Source: Pyxicephalus adspersus
Taxonomy: Eukaryota; Chordata; Amphibia; Anura; Pyxicephalidae
Reading direction: 5' to 3'
NCBI RefSeq assembly: GCF_032062135.1
Contig: NC_092859.1
Span: 124,830,230 to 124,894,229, forward strand
DNA: 64,000 bases
This document shows, one piece after another, positions 42,581-51,400 of the stretch. Within the stretch, counting starts at the first letter, position 1. Each line of letters opens with the position of its first letter. The notes under the pieces are model-generated. The model saw only the letters and a list, made by a program, of their open reading frames with translations, was not told the origin of the DNA and did not search any database. A program made the position numbers and the translations under genes.

Positions 42581-42772
42581 ATTATGGAAGAAGTATTCCA
42601 CAGCATGTTACAGTGAATGATGCAGAATGTAAAATGAAACATACAGCTTGGCATATAGTTTGAGATATAGTACATATAGTTACTATATCTCAAACTATAT
42701 GCCAAGCTGTATGTTTCATTTTACATTCTGCATCATTCACTGTAACATGCTGTGGAATACTTCTTCCATAAT
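42581..42772. repeat. Perfect palindrome with 92-bp arms
   Basis: The arm 42581-42672 (attatggaagaagtattcca ... ttgagatatagta) is, base for base as I read it, the reverse complement of 42681-42772. The spacer is catatagt (42673-42680). The arms are not low-complexity, so the symmetry is not chance. It starts 40 bp right of the MITE at 42180-42540. Possible origins are a recent inverted duplication by template switching, a foldback element, or a sequencing/assembly artefact. Confidence 0.95.
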
Positions 42773-43080
42773 TCCTTTTTCCATATAACTTTCTGTACTT
42801 GTCCTATCATTCGGTATTCCATGCTTTACTTTCCTATTCTGCACTCATTGGATTACCCAGAGCATGAAATCTAGGTTCCTCCTGGTCTTTACCAGGGCAC
42901 CTCATATGTGTGATGAGCCAGTAACCCTAGTGGCCACCAGACTACTTTGCTGCAGGGAGTACATCAGGTCACAGCCCCAAGCCTCTTCTACCAGGGGCAA
43001 GCAGAACACTTCGGGGTAGGGACAGCCAGAGATCAGATATTGGGAAGGCTGGAGCATCTGTCAGAAGTGTAAAACCCTAG

Positions 43081-43215
43081 GCCGGGGTCTGGGCAGGCAG
43101 CTGGCGGGAAGCAAAGTCAAGATGGCCAAAGGTCAGGGCAGGTGGCTACCAAGAATCGAGATCAAGACATTCCCAGGTCAGCGCATGTGGTAGACAAGAA
43201 GCAGGGCTAAGGTCA
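43081..43215 (+). repeat. Degenerate minisatellite, units of about 44-47 bp
   Basis: Three successive units share a ggtcagggcagg-like core followed by 'agcaaagtcaag / gaatcgagatcaag / gaagcagggctaagg'. The cores lie near 43085, 43131 and 43176. A possible fourth, weaker unit (ggcagtcaggcag) follows at about 43228. The stretch is GC-richer than its surroundings. Confidence 0.55.
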
Positions 43216-44839
43216 TGTATTTGGAATGGCAGTCAGGCAGAATACACCTGAATAAACTGGGAAGTGGATAACATGATCCGCAACCATAGCCTAGGCCTGG
43301 AGGGACCTAAATATGGTTCCTTGATGTGTGACTGGTATTAGTGCGCATGTTTGTTACTGTACATGTGCATAAGGCTGGGAGTGTGCATAAAATGCTATAT
43401 GCTGTAACACGCACATAGCTGCACGTTTATAGAAGCGACAACTAAAGGCACACTGTAGGCAGATGAAGACAGGCATGTGGATTAGGAACATACCCTGTTA
43501 TCACTGCTTTTCAGTCTTTTGTCACCCATCATGGCATTTAGTGTCTTGTACAATAGTATTTTTTTCTGTTAGGGGCCAGTTCAGTTTTTTGCCATGGGGC
43601 CCTGTAATTTCTAGTTACATACGCTTCAATTAAGTTGACATCTTATAGATTCAAACTAGAAATTTACTATACCTTTTTGATTACTATTACAGTAAATTTG
43701 TCTCTTATGTATGAAATATGTATTTTTTTATGTTTTAATTTATTGATGTGACTGATCACATGTCAATATTTAGCCAGACTAAGGAGCTTAAGCAGCTAAG
43801 TTTTAGGTTGCTTATGGGCCAAGTATGTCTGTGCTTCCATTAAATTAACAGAATCATCTCTCAAGCAGTTGCTTTCCTCTACTGCATTTATAGCTACATA
43901 TCAATTAAATTATGTATAGTAATGTTTTGAGTCAGAGCTATAACAATAAGAAATGTTTCATTAGGGAGCAATCAGTTATAACGCTAAGCGCTTTCTTTCA
44001 GACGCACAAGAATAAATTGCATGAGGTCAGTGCAATATCCCACCTGTATTTAATCTATCATGCCTTGTTACCCCTTAATAGTTCACACTGTTCCTGCCAT
44101 GTGAGGATTAGGCCTGTGAGTGTTTTCTGGCATTATTGGATAATCACCTAACAACTCCAATTGTTTTATATTAACCATATTTATAGTACAATAATCTTTA
44201 GTGTATAGAAAGCGGATTCCTATCCCCCCAAATGGAAGCAGATGTTCTGAGCTGAATCTCTGCTTGGCAGCTATTGTTCTCCATGGTATGTAGAGACAAT
44301 AACTGTGTGATGTCTCTCCCTAAACATTCCTCCATAATATTGTATTGAGGTATTTTACACAATCTCATTTAATTATCAAAGTACAACTTGTGTCGACGTG
44401 GAACATATGAAATGTGTTATAGTCGGAATTGTTCTTCGTTGTGACACCCTTTGATGGAGTATACAAGAGAGATTTACTGGTTTTACTGTCCAGTTTTGTT
44501 TATGGTAAGTCTTTCACCAGTTAATGACTGAATAAAATAGCAGAGCTTTCCTTGATTAACCCCACTTATCTACATTACACAGTAGCCCAGGCTCTACCTG
44601 CTATTTGTGACTGCAAGTCTGGTGTGATTGAATAAGATAAAGATATATATATATTAGTTCCAAATGATGTGCTGTAGAAAGCATACATGTTATTGTGCCC
44701 ATCTCCCTTCTTCATCAAATCAATTTCAGCATGATCCTGTCTGAATGATCATTCTGGAAAAGTCAGCTGGAGCGTGAGGTTGTCCACCTGTCTGATCTTT
44801 GGTGTGCTTCATCTCATGGCAGCTTGCTAGTTTTTTATG

Positions 44840-44841
<2 letters not shown>

Positions 44842-44883
<42 letters not shown>
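44842..44883. repeat. (CT)n microsatellite
   Basis: About 20 uninterrupted CT units. Confidence 0.95.
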
Positions 44884-44887
<4 letters not shown>

Positions 44888-46380
44888 AGAGAAGGAATAA
44901 AAGTAATCAACCCACCTGGAAGGGTGGTAGCATTTTAAACCCTGGGGTACCATAGAGGTAAAAATAAACAAACTTGTTTTTAGGGCTGACCTTTGTTTTA
45001 TCAGTGACCCTTTGGTGATGGGGTGATTTTAAGCATATTAAATATAAACCAGTTATAGTTTACATGTATTCTAGGATTTATTAAAATGTTTACCTACAAA
45101 GCTAGCTTCATGTATTCTCTGTTCCACTGTGGAGAAGACTACTGCTTATTGCCAAATACCAACAATATAGGTTTTATTACACCGAATAAGGTCCTCAAGC
45201 TTTTAAAATTCTACAACAATGATAGGCTTCCGTAATTTAAACTGCCCTGAGTTTTACTGTAATGCATATTCTGCTTAAACTAAGTGTTATCTTATAGTAC
45301 TCAAGGGGGATACCCATTCTGTTGTAAATACTGTAACAAATTTATGGTAGTTAGACATTAGACTCACAGGGCTTCTTTGTGTTCAATAATTAAAAGCACA
45401 GCATTTCATGGTTATTACCAGGAATATATAGATATATTACCTCTTTGTTCATCTTCAGTAGTTTAAGGAGCAGTGTAATTGGTAGGACGATACTCTAGAG
45501 TTCCTATATTGTGATTCAGAGATTTTAATACCATACAGAATAAACAGCTAGATGAACTTAACATTATCTTTGCCTTAAACTCTTGTCAAAGAATTCTCTC
45601 TTTAACTTTTAAATTGACTGTGTGCCGAATGAGCAAAGCCGGTATCTTTTTCACAGCTAATTGGGTGCATTTACCTCTGCCAATACCTTGGTGACTCCTA
45701 ACAACTGATGTGAAGAATCATTGACGTTACCCAGGACAATACCTGTATTCACGTGAAGCCATACAGCTGCTGAAGATGCCTGTCTCATGCTTCTAATTAC
45801 CATCCTTTTCTGTTGTTACCTGTCATTCTTAAGAGCTCTAGAGGAAATACTCCTGTCCTTCTCAACATACCAATAATGCTAAATTAATTAAAGTGTATGT
45901 TTCGTGGTTTTAAAATTAGATGAGGGTGTTTTTTTATAATCTTTATAATTACTTTAAAACCGTGTACTGCTCAATAAACAAAAAGCTAAATTGTGGCAAT
46001 TAATACTGTATGTAATATTATCACTTTAGTTTCATGGTAATCAAAATTACTTGTTTTTTTTTTTAAAGAAAAAGTTTCAAGTTATCAAACCGCTTTCTTC
46101 CCTTGCTGGTGACACCATAGGAACTTTTCCCATAAGAACATAGCTCCCCAAATGCTGATCTATAAGTGCATGGTTGATCTTACTAGAGCACCTGTACAAA
46201 AAAGCAGACAGCAGTTCTAACCCTTAACCCATTCTTTTCCTGGTTAAAAAAAGCGCTTCATTCAGCTTTAATTATAATTTCTTAAACAAATGTCCTCAAA
46301 TGTCATATGTTTCCATAGGAATAAAAGACTTTCCATTCACAATCACTAATAAGTATACATATATGGATTTCATTTTACAG

Positions 46381-46585
46381 ATGGTTGGCTGCGATGACTT
46401 CCTGGGATCAGACAAAGTGGTTGACAAATGTGGAGTCTGTGGAGGAGATAATACAGCATGCAGAGTTGTTTCAGGTGTCTTCAAGCATATTTTAACAAAA
46501 GTTGGCTATCATAAAATTGTGGAAATACCGGAAGGGGCCATGAAAATTAATGTTACAGAGATGGCAAAAAGCAACAACTACTTAG
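46381..46585 (+). CDS. THSD4: THSD4 (ADAMTSL6) internal exon: end of cysteine-rich domain and start of spacer
   Basis: Internal coding exon of 205 bp, 68 codons plus one base. The translation contains GCDDFLGSDKVVDKCGVCGG, the conserved cysteine cluster that closes the ADAMTS/ADAMTS-like cysteine-rich domain. It continues as VVSGVFKHILTKVGYHKIVE and then IPEGAMKINVTEMAKSNNYL, the start of the ADAMTS spacer-1 domain. Family knowledge: THSD4 is a secreted matrix protein with thrombospondin type-1 repeats, linked to fibrillin microfibril assembly; it lacks the ADAMTS protease domain. The 5' edge is set by a pyrimidine-rich stretch ending in cag at 46380, and the 3' edge by gtgagt at 46586. The reading frame continues exactly into the exon at 62401. 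THSD4 is preferred over ADAMTSL1 and ADAMTSL3 because the spacer wording matches what I recall of THSD4 and not those paralogues. The Met at the exon start need not be an initiator. Family assignment is near certain; the exact paralogue is likely but rests on memory, not a search. Confidence 0.9.
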
Positions 46586-47057
46586 GTGAGTGAAATTTAT
46601 TTAACCTATAATTAGATGTATTTACTTAAAGATAACCCTAATTTATCTAAAGTTACCTAAGATTCAGAAAAATGTTCATTTTTCATGTTATTAACAGGAC
46701 ATTACTGACCTTAGTCCTCATCCACCTGGCAGCTGGCACACTTTTCTTCCATCCAACCACGAGTTGTGGGCATACACTTTATATTTCCCTACACCATATA
46801 GAGTTGCTGCCCGAGCATTTTGGGAGAAGAGATTGGTGTCTGTGATTGTGGGCTGTAAAGGCTTGTGGAAGAGGTGGAAGACTGTGCTTGCATGGAAGTT
46901 AAACTTCAAGGGGAACAAGGGATTCTTTTCACTCTGCCTCTAGACATAGGCAATAATTTACTCTTGCAGTGCAAGACTATCCTATCCGCAAAAGAAAGAT
47001 TTTTGTACAACCTGGAGTTAGATTTTAATTCCTAATTAACAAGTTAATTGGTATGGT

Positions 47058-47070
47058 ACCCCCCCCCCCC
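47058..47070. repeat. Poly-C tract
   Basis: About 13 C in a row after ggta. A reversed counterpart, (G)12, occurs at 30183 inside the TA MITE. Confidence 0.85.
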
Positions 47071-47318
47071 AGAGCTTATGACACAAATGGCTATACTAGG
47101 CTTTATAAATATACAGACTCCCATACAAAATCTGCTACTGGCTTCTTAGAAAAAAAAATGTAAATATATATTATAGATTTTTATGACTTCTAGCAAGTTT
47201 TTCTGAGACCTCACTACAGACAGGCTTTGATTTCTGTAATAATGTGAATATTATCCTAAATTTTCTAATCAGGTGATGCTGAAAAAACTAAACAGGAATT
47301 TTCTGTTCACATAATTAT

Positions 47319-47436
47319 AACTGTGTACTGTAGTCTTCTTCATGGGTAAATAAGGCATCCCCCTGAAAATAAGCCCTAGAGCATATTTTGGCCTTCAAAA
47401 AAAATAAAGACAGTGTCTTATCATAGGGGAAACAGG
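47319..47436 (+). mobile_element. Right-end fragment of the 42180 MITE
   Basis: Matches 42424-42540 with only a few differences: actgtgtactgtagtcttct, catgggtaaataaggcatcc and gaaaataagccctagagcat are identical. The terminus aaacagg is diverged. The left part of the element is absent. Confidence 0.8.
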
Positions 47437-48164
47437 GTAGGATGTTCACAAAGCAAAGTCAAGTATCAATTTAGCTTAGTAAATGAGCTGAAGCTCTGCT
47501 GACTTGAATAAATCCAATCATTTGCTCTAAAATCATAGTATTTAGATTTCCTTGCAGCTGATTGGATATTCCTTGCAACGTGAGTTTTCAGGACATTCAT
47601 CAACCTTAGTGATATATCTATTTGCAAGGTGATAATTCATCTTTGAACATCCTGTGTTTCTTTAGTAAATCAACCCAACTGTATTGTGTGAACTTTTTCA
47701 ACTCTTTTATTAAATTAGCTTCACTACCTTGGGGGTACTTCTGCTTGTGAAGTAATTTCACCTTGACAATTTAAAATTTTATGAAATAGCGACATGAAAA
47801 AACATATTGGTGCAAGAAGTTACATAAACACAAATTGAGAAGGCAATTTTAGGCCTCTATCAGTGTACGACATTGAAGCTGCAGACTAGCTACAGAACTT
47901 TAAAGCTTAGTACTGCCTGAAATATAAAGTGGGAGCACTGCATAACATGCTCTTTTGGGGAAATGCACTGAAAACTATACTATTTTTGTGATATGTGTAG
48001 CAATGTGAAAGTGTTTAGTATTTCTTTAGATGGATATTGCCTGTGATTATTATTCAGGCAAAAGGGGGTTCTGGCATCTTTTGCTTTATTTATTTGATTC
48101 TGTAAATAAAAGTTGCATATGAATGTTTTTTTTCTTTTGCACCATGTGCCTGGATGCTCTAGAT

Positions 48165-48527
48165 CAGAGGCCAGCAAACTTTTTTGGCCAGTAGGCCATT
48201 TCAGGGGGAGGCAGGAGCACACAAGGCCGGACTCTCTCTCTCGAGTCCTGCCCTAATGGCTCCGTCCCTCCCACCAGGAATGCCCCCTGAAGGGAAATCC
48301 CTCTCCTCCCCAATGCACACGGAGGAGAGGGAATGTGCCCTATCTATCCCACCGGTGGAAGTGTTGACGCCGGCTGGGGTAAATAGGGAAGGGAGCCACC
48401 ACAAGGAGGCTCTAGAGCCGTATGCGGCTCCGGGAGTTTGTTCCCGGCTCCGCCAGGGCGCGTTAGGCTGGAACAAACTACTGGCTAGGCCGTATCTGGC
48501 CTAAAGGCTGGAGTTTGCCAACCCCTG
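48165..48527 (+). mobile_element. Intact hAT-type MITE, 363 bp
   Basis: The left end cagaggccagcaaactttt and the reverse complement of the right end caggggttggcaaactcca are terminal inverted repeats. The flanks 48157-48164 (ctctagat) and 48528-48535 (ctctagtt) are an 8-bp target duplication with one mismatch, the hallmark of hAT transposition. The interior is GC-richer than the surrounding intron and non-coding. It is inserted in the THSD4 intron between the two exons. Confidence 0.85.
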
Positions 48528-49050
48528 CTCTAGTTATTCATTTATGGTGGTTGATTTCAGAGAAAGCTTACTTAACTAATCCAGACACTGACATACTCAG
48601 CACAACTATGGCACTTTTATTGGTGAACGGCTAAAGGCCTAAGGATTATTTTTTTGGCTTTAGATTTTATTTAGTGTCATTTATTTATTATTTAGCTTAA
48701 TTGTATCATTGCCATGGCAAATCATTTTATGATGTGATAGATCAGTAGGCTGTTCCTGATTCAGCAAATAATTAAACTTTGTAACAAACCATCTGTATTG
48801 TTCTTTCTTGTTTTGTGATGTTTCCAATATGAATGTTAGAAGCCAAACTTTGAAAGATGAATTGTATATCTTCCAAATGTTTTTGATTTGGAGGTTAGGG
48901 ATTTAAACATGTTTTTCCCTCACCTGTGTTTATATTTGACATTTTTAAAACTTTTTATTGTACTTTGTCATATTTGAAATAGTATAACGTTTCAGAATTA
49001 ATTTTTTGTCTTAAGCTTATTCAAACACAAAATTGATTTATTAGCTTAAT

Positions 49051-49190
49051 GGGCAAGGTCCTCTCTTCCTCTTCTGTCACTGTCTGTATCTGTCTGTCAT
49101 TTGCAACCCTTATTTAATTTATAGCGCTGTGCATCATGTTGTCGCTATATAAATACTTTTATAGTTTATTAATATTATTTTTTTTTATTG
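49051..49190 (+). mobile_element. 3' part of the same SINE family
   Basis: Longer truncated copy: 'gggcaaggtcctctcttcc', then 'cactgtctgtatctgtctg', then the tail with 'gtcgctatataaat'. It sits immediately left of the TTAA element that begins at 49274. Confidence 0.7.
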
Positions 49191-49273
49191 TTGGGAATAG
49201 TATTTTTGAGAATCAGATAGCTATGCTTTGAGTGCACATTGTTGAAGTCTGTAAAAGTGCATGTGTTTTTTAA

Positions 49274-49723
49274 CCCCCCTAGCGGTAATCCCGAGTGTGA
49301 CTCGGGGTGGCTTTTACATGCAAAAAGCAGTAATCCCGAGTCACACTCGAGGTAACTTTAGAAGCCCCCTTACCTTTGCCCCACGCTCCAGCGGCGATCA
49401 GATGGTCCCGCTGTAATGCCGGGCCGCCGGTCCGTCGGGGGGCGTGGCCGGGCGGGAAATTTAAAAGCAGATTACTGAGTAATCTGCTTTTAAATACCAC
49501 CCGGGTCCTGGCTACGCCGCTGCTCGCATCAGCAGTGAGATGCGCAGCACAATGCAGGACTTCTGCATTGTGCTTCACATCTCACTGCAGATGCGAGCAG
49601 CAATAGCAAATTCTGGGGGTGGTCACCCATCTCTTTGGAGATGCAGAGCAGCAACAGCGTCTGTGTGAGGCAGGCGGGACATCCCCACTCACAAACAAAG
49701 CAAAAAATAAAAACTTTATGGCG
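49274..49723 (+). mobile_element. TTAA element fragment with subterminal hairpin
   Basis: Follows TTAA at 49270-49273 and starts cccccctagcggtaatcccg. A subterminal inverted pair (taatcccgagtgtgactcgg and taatcccgagtcacactcga) parallels the layout of the element at 9280. Further in are a gcagattactgagtaatctgc palindrome (49466-49486) and the long hairpin at 49519-49601. A right TTAA terminus was not found; the sequence runs into the TA MITE fragment at 49724, so the right part is probably deleted or truncated. Confidence 0.6.
49519..49601. repeat. Long imperfect hairpin, 39-nt arms
   Basis: Arms 49519-49557 and 49563-49601 pair with three mismatches and a 5-base loop (gactt). The left arm reads gctgctcgcatcagcagtga then gatgcgcagcacaatgcag. 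It is inside the TTAA element. If transcribed with the intron it would form a stem of microRNA-precursor size, but expression cannot be judged from sequence. Confidence 0.9.
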
Positions 49724-49976
49724 CATACACATTCATTAACTTCTGGAGCAAGTTGTGCTTTAATATGCAAAAAAAAAGCAACTGCAGAGTTTCTTGGTCA
49801 TTAAAGAGTTACAAGAGATTGCAATAGAGTTCAGTCTCAGCTGTGTTTAGCAAAAGATTTTCTCTGGAAGTCTTGCAAACCGCCATTCTCCATCCTGCAC
49901 ATGAGGGAGCAGGAAAGCCCTGTTCATATCTAGGAGTTGTCTGTATGTCGGATGTCCTTACGCCAGGGACTACCTG
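49724..49976 (-). mobile_element. Partial copy of the TA-flanked MITE (minus orientation)
   Basis: Read on the minus strand it begins caggtagtccctggcgtaag and follows the sequence of 30111 to about 30335, including 'cctagata', 'gcagttg' and 'cattaatgaatg' words. TA follows the terminus at 49977-49978. The other half is absent; the similarity ends where the 49274 element's sequence stops. Confidence 0.7.
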
Positions 49977-51138
49977 TAGTGGATTAACAAACAAGATAAC
50001 AAAATGAGATTAACTGGGGAATATAAGTATATTTAGTAAGAATATTTGTTAACTATTCTGCCACCAAACATAAATGAACATCAATTATAAAAATGACAAT
50101 TGGTACAAGGTCCACTTTTGATAGTGGAACACCTTGGCAGATGTACTTTAAAGTGCTTTAAATGACCTACAGACTTTGAAGAAGCATTAATTAAAAATAT
50201 TGCATAACACGTCAAAGCCAAAACTAAAACCCGTTCATTAGCAAATATGTCTGCCTCTATGTCCCTATATAACTATAAAAATATATATTGAAACACATTT
50301 TTACATGTTAACCGGTATTGATGAGATTATTTATATTGAACACCTTTTTTTACATTCATATCTAAAATCAAATTGAAAAAATATGCATCCCGTTTAAATA
50401 GCAGGCATGTGTTCTTTTGTTGTTTTTTAAGCTGCCTTTAAATGTTATTGCCCAGGAGTCCAATTAAAACTCTGTGTATAAGTACAGTTTCCAATGTCTT
50501 ATGCCAAGTTCTGCAGAGAATATGAATGTAATGAATAATATTCTAAGCTTAAGACAAAGATTTATATGTATGATGTCAGCTTCTTTTGGAATAAGAGTTT
50601 AAGATGGGATGAAACAAGTCTGCTATGAAAACTACCATGCAAAGTTACACTTATATTGAAAAGCTGTATTTTTCAAAATGTTTAGTTGAGGAGCCCCAGT
50701 ACACCTCATTGTTGACATCAGTGCTTCTGTTTTGTTTAGCCATATAATCATCTTAAAGTCAGAGCAGTTTTACTATTTTCTTGTAATAGATGTACTTTGT
50801 AGTGGCTGTAATATTAGGAGATCTTCCTAATGTTACTATTAAAAATAAATACTTTTCTTTTCTGATAATATAGATATACAAACTTTAAGATATAACCTAA
50901 TTTTACTCCAAATTATACTTGTGTATTTATCTGTGAAGCCAAATTGCTGATTGTATGGACATGGGTTTCTAAGCATGATTTTTGCTTTAACATGGCTGTA
51001 TGGTTAAAGTCAGCAAAGCCTCACCTCATTTTTCTAAGCTTAGTAAAATTTCTCTTGTAAGATTATAATTTACTTTCTAAGGTTACCAATCTAAACAATT
51101 TTTAGTATATCAATCACATTGATGATAGGTCTTTTTAA

Positions 51139-51400
51139 GGCTTAGTCTACACGGACGTTTTCCCCAGCGTTTAACCTGATGCTTTTGAAGCCTATGTTTG
51201 AAATCCCCATGCACTTAAAACGTAAACGCACTAAAAACACGGAAAAATGCGTCATTGGTGGTTTCCAGCGTTTCAAAGCAAGCTTTGAATTGCTAATAAT
51301 AGTGCTTAAAAACGCATATAAAAGCAATAGATCAACCTTAATTCTGTCGGACGTTGTATCTTGTTTTACTTGTGTAGGCGTTAACATTCAATTTGGTGAA
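51139..51400 (+). mobile_element. Probable MITE fragment, one end visible
   Basis: Starts ggcttagtctacacggacgt and has several 'cgtttt/gcgttt/aaacgc' words in an otherwise CpG-poor intron, which marks it off as an insertion. The expected inverted right end was not found, so the right border is a guess. Overlapping short frames are not genes. Confidence 0.4.

Larger units (their letters stand above)
1..46380 (+). other. Probable upstream THSD4 intron, repeat-rich
   Basis: No coding exon was recognised in this stretch. The longest open frames are either stop-bounded chance frames without domain-like sequence or lie inside transposon copies described separately. The acceptor at its right edge (46380) shows that at least the right part is intron. 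That the whole 46 kb is one intron is an inference, consistent with the very large introns known in vertebrate THSD4. An upstream exon encoding the earlier cysteine-rich residues could be hidden here, since small exons are hard to see by eye. Outside the listed repeats the sequence is AT-rich and I see nothing else I can support. Confidence 0.6.

Noticed and set aside
48184..48504. 106-codon open frame with biased Pro/Gly/Ser composition
   Set aside because: Lies entirely inside the hAT MITE; the GC-rich interior gives long frames on both strands.
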